A stretch of DNA of 35,516 bases, from contig JBBRYW010000015.1 of NCBI GenBank assembly GCA_038237235.1, positions 1-35,516 on the forward strand. The letters run 5' to 3'. Positions within the stretch are counted from its first letter, which is position 1. Each line of letters opens with the position of its first letter. Source of the stretch: JBBRYW01 sp038237235 (GTDB lineage Bacteria; Actinomycetota; Thermoleophilia; Gaiellales; Gaiellaceae). Shown piece by piece: positions 7,879-15,620 of the stretch. The notes beneath the pieces are model-generated. The model was not told where the DNA came from and ran no database searches. It saw only the letters and a program-made list of their open reading frames with translations. Both the position numbers and the translations under genes were made by a program.

Positions 7879-8232
7879 ATGCGGCCGACCGTGCTGATCG
7901 TCGACGACCACCCAGCGTTCCGGTCGCTGGCACGCGCGCTGCTCGAGTCGGAGGGGTTCGCTGTCGTGGGCGAGGCCGAGGACGGCGCCGGGGCGATCGC
8001 CGCGGTCGAGTCTCTGCGCCCGGCGATCGTTCTGCTGGACGTCCAGCTTCCGGATCTGGACGGCTTCGAGGTGGCCGAGAGCCTTGCCCGCCGGCATGAC
8101 GCGCCGTCCGTGGTGCTCGTGTCGACTCGAACGGCGGCTGCGTACGGCGTGCGTCTCGAGACGACGCCGGCGCGCGGCTTCATCTCGAAGACGTCCCTTT
8201 CGGGCGCTGCTCTGGCGGCGCTCGTCTCGTAG
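7879..8232 (+). CDS. Single-domain (receiver-only) response regulator
   Basis: This 117-residue protein consists of one CheY-like receiver. Asp9/Asp10 (LIVDDH) form the acidic pocket, Asp54 (VLLDVQLPDLDG) is the phospho-acceptor, and a Ser/Thr (VLVST) and Lys (FISKTSL) complete the switch. There is no DNA-binding or enzymatic output domain. The ATG at 7879 was chosen because the family starts right at the first strand; the in-frame codons upstream add nothing conserved. It lies 10 bases before a histidine kinase gene and heads a five-gene signalling run in the same direction. Such proteins act as phosphate shuttles or sinks, or bind partner proteins. Confidence 0.85.
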   Translation: MRPTVLIVDDHPAFRSLARALLESEGFAVVGEAEDGAGAIAAVESLRPAIVLLDVQLPDLDGFEVAESLARRHDAPSVVLVSTRTAAAYGVRLETTPARGFISKTSLSGAALAALVS

Positions 8233-8242
8233 GCCGCCCCGG

Positions 8243-9859
8243 ATGTCCATTTCCGTTCGCCTGGGACTCTGGCCGGCGATCGGCGCGCTCGCGGTCGGAG
8301 TCGAGTGGCTCGGCGCCGGTGACAGCCTGGGGCTTGCGGCAGCGGATCTGTCCGTCGGCCTGGCGCTTCTCGCCTGTGGCCTGATCGTCTGGGAGCGCGG
8401 ACAGCCGGACCGCCTGGCGTTCCTGTTTCTCGCGACCGGGCTTGCGTGGTTGCTCGGAACGCTCGCGGACAGCGACATCGGTGCCCTTTCGTCCGTCGGA
8501 ACAGCACTGCTGTACGCCCATCGCGGCCCGTTCGTCCACCTCGTCCTCGCCTACCCGACCGGGCGCCTCCGCTCGCGGCTCGACCGAGTGGTGGTCGGCG
8601 CCGCTTATCTGGACGGCGCCGTCATCGCGGTCGCGCAGAACGATGCCCTGACGCTCGCGCTCGCCGGGTGGGTCGTTGCGGCCGGTGCTGTCGGCCTCCT
8701 CGGCCACTCGCCGGACCTGCGGCGCGCGCGGGCTCTCGCGACGGGCGCCGCGGCGATTTTCGGTATGGCACTCGCACTCGGGAGCATCAGTCGCCTCGCC
8801 GGCGCTCCGAGGCTCGCAGACGGGACGCTCGTGCTGGCCTTGGATGCGACGCTGCTAGTCAGCGCGATCAGCCTCGCAATCGGGCTTCTCGCCGGACGGT
8901 CGAGCTCCGCCGCGGTCGCTGATCTCGTCGTCGAGCTCGGCAGTAGCGAGCGCTCGGGGACACTGCGCGACGCGCTTGCGCGAGCGTTCGGCGACCCGTC
9001 GCTCGAGCTCGGCTACTGGATGGGCAACTCCTACATCGACGAGGAGGGCGAGCCGATGAGGTTGCCGGCGAGCAGCAGCGCGCGTTCCGTGACGCTGGTC
9101 GAGCGCGACGGCGAGCCGGTTGCGGCGCTTGTCCACGACTCTGCCGTGGCCCGAGAACCAGCGGTGGCCGACGCCATCGCCGCGGCCGCGCGGCTGGCCG
9201 CGTCGAACGCGCGGCTGCAGGCGGAGCTTCGTAGCCAGGTCAGGGAGCTGGAAGTCTCCCGACGGCGCAGCGTCCAGGTGGGCGACGCCCAGCGAAGCCG
9301 TCTCGAGCGCCGCCTGCGTCAGGCGGCGGAGCTGCACCTGGAGGAGATGCGGCTTGCGCTCGAGCGAGCTCTCGGCGCCGCAACCCCCGAGGTGGCTGCC
9401 GCGCTACACGTCGCGCAGCGAGCCCTCGACGACGCCGTGGTGGAGGTTCATGAGCTGGCGCGTGGGATCCACCCGCACACGCTGACCGAATCCGGGCTGG
9501 CGCCGGCGCTCGCCGAGCTCGCCGCGACGGCACCGACACAGGTCTCGGTCGGAGCTCCGGGCGACCGGTTCCCCCCGGCGGTCGAGGTTGCGGCGTACTT
9601 CGTCTGCGCGGAGGCGCTGGCGAACGTTGCGAAGTACGCCCGGGCTGATCACGCTTCGGTCGACGTCCGGCGCGAGGACGGGCGGCTACGCGTCGCGATC
9701 TCGGACGACGGCGTCGGGGGCGCCGATCCGACGCGCGGTTCGGGGCTACGCGGCCTCGCCGATCGAGTCGACGCCGTCGGCGGACGGCTCATGCTGACGA
9801 GTCCATTGTCGGGCGGGACCTCCGTGCTCGCCGAGATCCCCCTGGAGCAGGCGCAGTGA
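8243..9859 (+). CDS. Membrane histidine kinase of the NarL-partner type lacking its phospho-acceptor His
   Basis: This protein has 538 residues. The N-terminal ~230 residues are a multi-helix membrane region, followed by a linker, a coiled helix, a dimerisation block and a C-terminal HATPase_c domain. The ATPase boxes are present: ALANVAKYA (N box), SDDGVGGADP (G1) and GLRGLADRVDAVGG (G2). The HisKA_3 motif is degenerate. Where the next gene has RLERDLHDGAQQRL, this protein has RLERRLRQAAELHL, so the expected His is Arg359 and the following Asp is Gln360. Autophosphorylation at the usual site is therefore not possible. The intact ATP site and HELARGIHPHTL block suggest a pseudokinase that may pair with the neighbouring kinase. 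Its stop overlaps the next start by four bases (GTGA). Confidence 0.85.
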   Translation: MSISVRLGLWPAIGALAVGVEWLGAGDSLGLAAADLSVGLALLACGLIVWERGQPDRLAFLFLATGLAWLLGTLADSDIGALSSVGTALLYAHRGPFVHLVLAYPTGRLRSRLDRVVVGAAYLDGAVIAVAQNDALTLALAGWVVAAGAVGLLGHSPDLRRARALATGAAAIFGMALALGSISRLAGAPRLADGTLVLALDATLLVSAISLAIGLLAGRSSSAAVADLVVELGSSERSGTLRDALARAFGDPSLELGYWMGNSYIDEEGEPMRLPASSSARSVTLVERDGEPVAALVHDSAVAREPAVADAIAAAARLAASNARLQAELRSQVRELEVSRRRSVQVGDAQRSRLERRLRQAAELHLEEMRLALERALGAATPEVAAALHVAQRALDDAVVEVHELARGIHPHTLTESGLAPALAELAATAPTQVSVGAPGDRFPPAVEVAAYFVCAEALANVAKYARADHASVDVRREDGRLRVAISDDGVGGADPTRGSGLRGLADRVDAVGGRLMLTSPLSGGTSVLAEIPLEQAQ

Positions 9860-11640
9860 ATCGATCTTCTTGGTTGAAAGCGGCGCTGGCGGTTGCCGGA
9901 GTCGCCTACGGCCTGGCCGCGGAGAGCGTCGCCGCCCACGATGGGCAGCTGACGACATATGCCGGCGGCTCCGGCTGGGCGACCGCGGTTGAGCTCGCTG
10001 CCGGCTGGGGGCTCATTGCGGCCGGACTGCTGACATGGCGTCTACGCCCGGCGCTCCCTCTCGGGCCGCTAACGGTCGCTGCCGGATTCGCGTGGTTTGC
10101 CCCCAACTGGGTCGGCTGGGAGGACGGTCCCGCGCTCATCCGCAGCGTTGGCATGCTGGCGGCCGGCGTGTGGCTCGTTCTCCTCGTGCACGCGCTCCTC
10201 GCCCTCCCGCACGGCCGGCTCACGTCGTTCCCGGCCCGCGCGCTTGTCGCAACGGCCTACATCGAGACATCGATCGTCAACGTCGGACGTGCGCTTCTCC
10301 GCGAACCGTACGACGTCGTCAACTGCTGGGACAACTGCACCGACAACACCTTCCTGATCCACTCCGACCCGGGCCTCGCGCGCACGCTGGGATGGCTCGA
10401 CCTCCGCTTCGCGGTCGCCCTTGCGGTCGCCTTTGCCGCCGTCTCAGCTTGGCGCCTCGCCGCGGCCTCTGGGCCTGCGCGCCGCCTCCTCGCGCCCAAT
10501 CTTGCCGCGGGCGCCGCCGTCACAGGTCTCCACGCCGCCCACGCCGTCGTTCTGCTACGCACGCCGCTCGAGAATCCTCGAGACCCGACCTTCGCCGGGC
10601 TGTTCGTTGGGCAGTGCCTCGCAGTCTCGGCCGTCGCGCTCGCGCTCGGCTGGGAGCTGGCGCGGGCCAGGCGTGCGCGACGAGCCGTCGAGCATCTCGT
10701 CGTCGAATTGGCTCAGGCTCCGGGGCCGGGCTCGCTCGAAGCGGCCCTCGCGCGCGCGGCGGGCGATCCCTCGCTGAGAATCGTCTACCGACGGCGGCAC
10801 GTCGAGAGGTACGTCGATGGGCGCGGTCGGGCGGTCTCGACCCCGTCGCCCTCGGCAGCTCGGGCTACAACGCCGATCGTCCGCGACGGCCGTCCGGTCG
10901 CCTTGCTCGAGCACGATCAGGCTGTGCTCGACGAAGCCTTTCAAGACGAGATCGGCCCTGCGATTCGTCTTGCGATCGAGAACGAGCGGCTCCAGGCAGA
11001 GGCGCTGGCCCAGCTGATCGAGCTGCGCGAATCACGCGCACGCATCGTCCAGGCAGGCGACGCGGTTCGCCGGCGACTCGAGCGGGACCTGCACGACGGT
11101 GCCCAGCAGCGGCTCGTAGCGCTCAATTTCGCCTTGCGGCTTGCGCTTGCGAAGCTCGGCCCCGAGCCGGACGCGCGCGTCGCAGTCCCGCTCGCGGACG
11201 GCGAGCGAGCTCTCGCGGAGGCACTCGCCGCGGTGCGTGCGGTCGCGAACGGCCTCTTCCCGGCCACCCTGGCAAGCTCCGGGCTCGCCTACGCGGTCGA
11301 GGAGCTCGCCGAGCTCGCCCCGATCCGGATCGCCGTCGAAGCCGTGCCCGATCGACGTCTCCCCGCCCCGGTCGAGGCAGCTGCCTACGGCGTGATCCGG
11401 GAGGCGGTCGAGAACGCGGCCCTGCATGCAGACGCAAGCGCGGTGTCGATCAGCGCGGCGTGCCGCGCGAACTCGGTGGTCGTCGAGGCGGCCGACGACG
11501 GAGCAGGAGGGGCCGACCCCGCGAGGGGTGTCGGCCTCCTGGAGGTTGCCGACCGGGTCGGGGCGCTCGGCGGACGATTCACGATTCTCAGTCCTGCCGG
11601 TGGCGGCACGCGCATCCAGGCGGAAATCCCGTGCGGGTAG
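9856..11640 (+). CDS. Membrane sensor histidine kinase (HisKA_3 / NarL type)
   Basis: This protein has 594 residues from a GTG overlapping the previous stop. The first ~280 residues hold several membrane helices and a Cys-containing extracytoplasmic loop (NCWDNCTDNTF), a possible redox- or ligand-sensing site. A linker domain (~300-385) precedes the HisKA_3 motif RRRLERDLHDGAQQRL with His413. The HATPase_c domain follows (REAVENAALHADA, ADDGAGGADP, GLLEVADRVGALGG). All residues for autophosphorylation are present. It is a paralogue of the preceding kinase with the same architecture. The next gene, a NarL-type regulator, starts ten bases before this stop and is the obvious phosphotransfer partner. 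The signal is unknown. Confidence 0.92.
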   Translation: MNRSSWLKAALAVAGVAYGLAAESVAAHDGQLTTYAGGSGWATAVELAAGWGLIAAGLLTWRLRPALPLGPLTVAAGFAWFAPNWVGWEDGPALIRSVGMLAAGVWLVLLVHALLALPHGRLTSFPARALVATAYIETSIVNVGRALLREPYDVVNCWDNCTDNTFLIHSDPGLARTLGWLDLRFAVALAVAFAAVSAWRLAAASGPARRLLAPNLAAGAAVTGLHAAHAVVLLRTPLENPRDPTFAGLFVGQCLAVSAVALALGWELARARRARRAVEHLVVELAQAPGPGSLEAALARAAGDPSLRIVYRRRHVERYVDGRGRAVSTPSPSAARATTPIVRDGRPVALLEHDQAVLDEAFQDEIGPAIRLAIENERLQAEALAQLIELRESRARIVQAGDAVRRRLERDLHDGAQQRLVALNFALRLALAKLGPEPDARVAVPLADGERALAEALAAVRAVANGLFPATLASSGLAYAVEELAELAPIRIAVEAVPDRRLPAPVEAAAYGVIREAVENAALHADASAVSISAACRANSVVVEAADDGAGGADPARGVGLLEVADRVGALGGRFTILSPAGGGTRIQAEIPCG

Positions 11641-12275
11641 TCGTCGCAGACGACGTCATGCTGATGCGCGCCGGCCTCGCACGCCTCCTCGGCGACGCCG
11701 GCATCGAGATAGTGGGCGAGGCGACCGATGCCCCCCAGCTGCTGCGACAGGTCTCGCTTTCGGAGCCGGACGTGGCGATCGTCGACATTCGCATGCCTCC
11801 GACGCAAACCGACGAGGGGCTCGTCGCCGCACGAGAGATCCGCTCCGGTCACCCGAACGTCGGCGTGCTCGTCCTGTCCCAGTACCTGGCTCCGAGCTAC
11901 GCAACACAGCTCCTCGAGCAACATCCCGAGCGAACCGGCTACCTGCTCAAGGAACGCGTCGCCGACGTCGCGGTCCTCGTCGATGCTCTCAACAGAATCG
12001 CCGAGGGCGAGTGCGTGCTCGACCCAACGATCGTCGCGCGGCTCCTCGCACGCTCGCGACAACAGGAGCCGCTCGCCGAGCTCACCGAGCGTGAACGAGA
12101 AGTGCTCGCGCTCATGGCCGAAGGCCGCTCGAATGCCGCGATCGCCGAACGACTCGTCGTCACCCAACGAACCGTCGAGGCCCACGTCCGTCAGATCCTC
12201 GGCAAGCTCGGCCTCCGCGAGTCGCCGGACGACCACCGCCGCGTCCTTGCGGTGCTCGCCTACCTACACTGTTGA
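11631..12275 (+). CDS. NarL/LuxR-family response regulator
   Basis: This 214-residue protein starts at a GTG inside the end of the kinase gene (translational coupling likely). The receiver domain occupies ~1-125: Asp7/Asp8 form the acidic pocket, Asp52 (AIVDIRMP) is the acceptor, and the Lys is in GYLLKERV. A LuxR-type helix-turn-helix occupies ~145-205, with LTEREREVLALMAEGRSNAAIAERL as its core and TVEAHVRQILGKLGL as recognition and dimer helices. It is the cognate regulator of the kinase at 9856-11640 by position and overlap. Targets cannot be read from the sequence; the operon itself and the nearby cyclase gene are reasonable candidates. Confidence 0.93.
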   Translation: MRVVVADDVMLMRAGLARLLGDAGIEIVGEATDAPQLLRQVSLSEPDVAIVDIRMPPTQTDEGLVAAREIRSGHPNVGVLVLSQYLAPSYATQLLEQHPERTGYLLKERVADVAVLVDALNRIAEGECVLDPTIVARLLARSRQQEPLAELTEREREVLALMAEGRSNAAIAERLVVTQRTVEAHVRQILGKLGLRESPDDHRRVLAVLAYLHC

Positions 12276-12367
12276 GAGCGAGGTCGAGGCGGGCAGCGTA
12301 GTGCGACTCGCCGCGCCGTAAGTCCGAGTCTGCACCCCTGCTGCCCGCTCGGGTACCGTTGCCGGCC

Positions 12368-13726
12368 GTGCAGCACCCCGAGACGCGCTACGCCCGGAGC
12401 GGCGACGTCTCCATCGCCTACCAGGTGCTCGGCGACGGTCCGCCCGACATCGTCTTCGTGCCGCCGCACGTCTCCAACGTCGAGCTCGTCTGGGACATCC
12501 CGTCCCGCGCAGCGGGGATGCGCCGGGTCGCGGAATTCGCCCGGCTGATCACGTTCGACAAGCGGGGCACGGGGCTGTCCGACCGCGTTTCCGGCGCCCC
12601 GTCGCTCGAGCAGCGGATGGACGACGTCCGTGCCGTGATGGACGCGGTCGGCTCGAGCCGTGCCGCGCTGCTCGGCGTCCGCGAGGGCGGTCCGATGAGC
12701 ATCCTCTTCGCGGCGACCTACCCCGACCGCTGTCTCGGTCTCGCTCTGTTCGCCACCTTCGCCCGCGCGGCCTGGGCGCCGGACCACGCGTGGCGGCCGA
12801 CCGAGCAGGCTCTGGAGCGGCTGGCCCGCCGGCAGGAGGAGGCATGGGCTTCGCGGGAGGACGTCGAGCCGCTGGTCGACGAGCTGCATCCGAATGTCGA
12901 CCTCGAGGAGCGAGAGCAGGTGATCGCGACGTTGGCACGCTTTCACCGGCAAAGCGCGAGTCCCGGGGCCGCGGCCGCGCTCGTCCGGATGAACGCGGAG
13001 ATCGACGTGCGCGACGTCCTCGGCGCGATCCGGGTTCCGACCGTGATCTTCGTAAACCCAGCCGCGGCCGAGCCGTCGCGGCGCGATGCGACATTCCTCG
13101 CCGATCGCATCCCGACTGCTCAGCTCGTCGAGTTCGCCGACGACGGAGGGCTCGCGTTCTTCAGCGGAGATCTGGATCTGCGCGTCGGCGAGTTGCGGCG
13201 CTTCCTCGAGGATGCTGCGCTACAGGAAGCGGTGCAGCCCGAACGTGTGCTCGCGACGGTCCTTTTCACGGATGTCGTCGACTCGACTGCGCGGGCGGTC
13301 GAGCTCGGCGACCGCGCCTGGCGCGACCTCGTCACTCGCCACCACGAAGCCGTGCGAGCGCAGCTCGCGCGCTTCCGCGGGCGCGAGCTGGACACGGCCG
13401 GCGACGGGTTCTTCGCTGCGTTCGACGGCCCCGCGCGCGCGATCCGCTGCGCCTGCGCGATCCGCGACGCAATCGCCGAGATCGGCATCGAGCTGCGAGC
13501 TGGCCTGCACACCGGCGAGTGCGAAGAGGTTGACGGCAAGGTCGCGGGCATCGCCGTCGCGACCGGCGCTCGGATCGCCGCGCTCGGCGAAGCCGGCGAC
13601 GTCCTCGTATCCGCAACCGTTCGCGACCTTGTCGCCGGCTCGGGAATCGAGTTCGAGGACAGGGGCTCGTTCGTGCTCAAGGGGCTACCCGAGGAGCGGC
13701 GCATATTCGCGGTCGCGCGTACGTGA
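12368..13726 (+). CDS. Alpha/beta-hydrolase fused to class III adenylate/guanylate cyclase domain
   Basis: This protein has 452 residues from GTG 12368; a TTG nine bases earlier is possible. Residues ~1-275 follow an alpha/beta-hydrolase fold: an early strand DIVFVPP, FDKRGTGLSDR, and the nucleophile-elbow position LLGVREGGPM. The elbow serine is replaced by Arg105 (codon CGC, one change from AGC), so esterase activity is unlikely. Residues ~290-452 are a class III cyclase domain with metal-binding Asp residues in VLFTDVVDSTA and DTAGDGFFAAF and the GLHTGE block. The purine-specificity and transition-state residues are not canonical. This fusion is widespread in actinobacteria with poorly known output. 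It follows the two-component genes in the same direction with a 92-base gap. The 140 bases after its stop hold no clear gene. Confidence 0.88.
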   Translation: MQHPETRYARSGDVSIAYQVLGDGPPDIVFVPPHVSNVELVWDIPSRAAGMRRVAEFARLITFDKRGTGLSDRVSGAPSLEQRMDDVRAVMDAVGSSRAALLGVREGGPMSILFAATYPDRCLGLALFATFARAAWAPDHAWRPTEQALERLARRQEEAWASREDVEPLVDELHPNVDLEEREQVIATLARFHRQSASPGAAAALVRMNAEIDVRDVLGAIRVPTVIFVNPAAAEPSRRDATFLADRIPTAQLVEFADDGGLAFFSGDLDLRVGELRRFLEDAALQEAVQPERVLATVLFTDVVDSTARAVELGDRAWRDLVTRHHEAVRAQLARFRGRELDTAGDGFFAAFDGPARAIRCACAIRDAIAEIGIELRAGLHTGECEEVDGKVAGIAVATGARIAALGEAGDVLVSATVRDLVAGSGIEFEDRGSFVLKGLPEERRIFAVART

Positions 13727-13870
13727 GCGGTCAGACGGCCTGAAGGATCGGTGGTACCGAGCAGAGAGGCGGAGCGCGGAGGAGTCGATCCCGTACGATC
13801 GGTTGGTGGTGCTGGCGATCGTCATCGGCAAGCCGGGGCAGAAGGCGTGGGACGCGATCAAGGTCGGCCC

Positions 13871-15007
13871 GTGCTGAGGATCCGTGCGGCAGTGCTCGAG
13901 GAGACGGGCGGGCCGCTCGTCCTGGAAGAGCTCGAGCTCGAGCCGCCTCGGGCGGGCGAGGTGCTCGTCCGGCTGCATGCGAGCGGCGTCTGCCACTCCG
14001 ATCAGAACGCGATCGACGGGACCGCGGAGACGCGTTGCCCTGCCGTCCTCGGACACGAGGGCGCAGGCATCGTCGAGGCGGTGGGGCCGGGTGTGACGCG
14101 CGTCCGGAAAGGCGACCACGTCGCGCTCTCTTGGGCGCCGTTCTGCGGCACGTGCGCGGAGTGCCTTCGCGACCTGCCGCAGCTCTGCTCGATAGCGTGG
14201 CCGGCGATGGGCACGGGCGGCCTCCTCGACGGCACGACCCGGCTCTCCCGTAACGGCTCGCCGGTCTACCACTATTCGTTCATCTCGTCCTTCGCCGAGG
14301 CGGCCGTCCTGCCGGAGCGGTCGTGCGTGCCCATACCGCCGGACGTGCCGTTCGACGTGGCGGGGCTCGTCGGCTGCGCGGTCACGACCGGCGTCGGAGC
14401 CGTTTGGCGCACCGCTCGTGTGCGTCCCGGTGACCGGGTCGCCGTGGTCGGCTGCGGCGGCGTCGGCTTGAGCGCGGTGTTGGGCGCGATCGCGGCCGGC
14501 GCGGGAACCGTGGTCGCTGTCGACATCAACCCTGACAAGCTCGAGCTAGCCCGCGAGCTCGGCGCCGACGAGATCGTCGTCTCGACGGGCTCGGCGGAGG
14601 AGACGGCGGCGGCTGTCGCGGAGGTCTCCGGCGGAGGCGTCGACTACGCGATCGAGGCGACCGGGCGACCCGAGGCGATGCTCGCAGCGTTCCTCTCGAC
14701 GCGCGCGCACGGCGCGGCCGTCCTGATCGGGATCCCGCGTCCCGACGCCGTCCTGACGCTGCCCGCTCGCTCGATCCCGCGCCTGGAGCGGCGGGTGCTC
14801 GGCTCGATGTACGGCTCCTCGCGACCGGAGCGCGACTTCGGGCTGACGCTCGACCTCTACCGGCGGGGCCGGCTGCCGCTCGACCGGCTGATCTCCCACC
14901 GCCTCCCGCTCGAGGAGGTGGGCCGCGCATTCGAGCTGATGCGCACCGGCGCGGCGCTCCGGACCGTGCTCGACCTCACCCCGACGCGGGCTCGAGTCGC
15001 CGCGTGA
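13871..15007 (+). CDS. Class III-like zinc-dependent alcohol dehydrogenase (first paralogue)
   Basis: This protein has 378 residues from GTG 13871. The catalytic-zinc ligands are Cys in GVCHSD, His-Glu in LGHEGAG and Cys in GCAVTTGVGA. The structural-zinc lobe has four Cys in CGTCAECLRDLPQLC. The NAD site is AVVGCGGVGLS, with an acidic residue at the end of the next strand (VAVDINPDK), which favours NAD over NADP. The long loop after the structural zinc (GGLLDGTTRL) is typical of the class I/III group that includes mycothiol- or glutathione-dependent formaldehyde dehydrogenases. It lies upstream of the Fae homologue, and a second dehydrogenase of equal length follows at 16726. Oxidation of a primary alcohol or a thiol-formaldehyde adduct is likely; the exact substrate is unknown. 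Confidence 0.9.
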   Translation: MLRIRAAVLEETGGPLVLEELELEPPRAGEVLVRLHASGVCHSDQNAIDGTAETRCPAVLGHEGAGIVEAVGPGVTRVRKGDHVALSWAPFCGTCAECLRDLPQLCSIAWPAMGTGGLLDGTTRLSRNGSPVYHYSFISSFAEAAVLPERSCVPIPPDVPFDVAGLVGCAVTTGVGAVWRTARVRPGDRVAVVGCGGVGLSAVLGAIAAGAGTVVAVDINPDKLELARELGADEIVVSTGSAEETAAAVAEVSGGGVDYAIEATGRPEAMLAAFLSTRAHGAAVLIGIPRPDAVLTLPARSIPRLERRVLGSMYGSSRPERDFGLTLDLYRRGRLPLDRLISHRLPLEEVGRAFELMRTGAALRTVLDLTPTRARVAA

Positions 15008-15026
15008 GACCCACCCCTCCGGGTCT
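15007..15026 (+). terminator. Possible hairpin just after the first dehydrogenase gene
   Basis: AGACCC and GGGTCT form a 6-bp stem with an 8-base loop, beginning at the last base of the stop codon. There is no T-tract. It could separate the dehydrogenase transcript from the Fae-led operon or act as a stabilising 3' hairpin. Confidence 0.35.
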
Positions 15027-15092
15027 GGGATCGCCGAAGCAGTCCCTCGCGATGAACTGTCGTAGGCTCCGCATTGGCCACAAGGTTGGCTT

Positions 15093-15620
15093 ATGAAAGG
15101 CGAGGAGCTCGACGGGCGGATCGGCGAGGGCTGGGGGGGCGTCAAGCCGAACGGCAGCCATGTCAACATCGTGCTCGCTCGTCGCGGGAGCGTTACGGCC
15201 GCCGCCGCGACGAGCATGCTCGCGCATCCCTCGCCGGGCCACACCCCGGTGCTCGTCTGCGTCGGGCCGGAGGAGGCACGCTACGAGCCCGTCTGGCCTC
15301 CGACCCTGATGATGAACAAGGCGACCGCCGTCGACGAGCGCCACCAGACGCTCACCTGGGGAGCCGCCCAGCTCGGGATCGCCCAGGGCGTTCTCGACGC
15401 GGTCGCCGACGGCGTGATCGAGGCGACCGCCGACCTGCTCCTCCTGGTGGCAGTCTGGGTCGACCCGGATGCCGACGAAGAGACGGCGCTGCGCCTGGCG
15501 AATCGCGAGTCGGTCCGCAAGGCGATCGCCATGTGCGTTGACGGGCGCGATCCCTCGGCTGTCGAGCGCCTCGTCGCGCGACGCGACACGCTCATGCACC
15601 CGTTCTACGGCGGCAAGTAA
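15093..15620 (+). CDS. Formaldehyde-activating enzyme (Fae) homologue
   Basis: This 175-residue protein matches the Fae family along its length. Fae condenses formaldehyde with tetrahydromethanopterin. Visible family landmarks are GSHVNIVLA, with His23 at the position of the catalytic His; HPSPGHTPVL; NKAT, with Lys76 and Thr78 at pterin-site positions; WGAAQLGIAQGV, with Gln93; and a C-terminal MHPF. The Asp two residues after the catalytic His in methylotroph Fae is Asn25 here. The start at ATG 15093 sits after a weak AAGGTT site. The stop TAATG overlaps the next start, so it is coupled to the dehydratase gene. Most actinobacteria do not make tetrahydromethanopterin, so the real C1 carrier is an open question. 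Confidence 0.85.
   Translation: MKGEELDGRIGEGWGGVKPNGSHVNIVLARRGSVTAAAATSMLAHPSPGHTPVLVCVGPEEARYEPVWPPTLMMNKATAVDERHQTLTWGAAQLGIAQGVLDAVADGVIEATADLLLLVAVWVDPDADEETALRLANRESVRKAIAMCVDGRDPSAVERLVARRDTLMHPFYGGK

Noticed and set aside
10035..11630. Long upstream extension of the NarL regulator frame
   Set aside because: It overlaps the kinase gene in another frame and is Arg-rich. The regulator starts naturally at GTG 11631.
13738..13877. Possible short peptide ending VIGKPGQKAWDAIKVGPC before the first dehydrogenase
   Set aside because: The end is curiously protein-like, but no start, ribosome binding site or family supports it.
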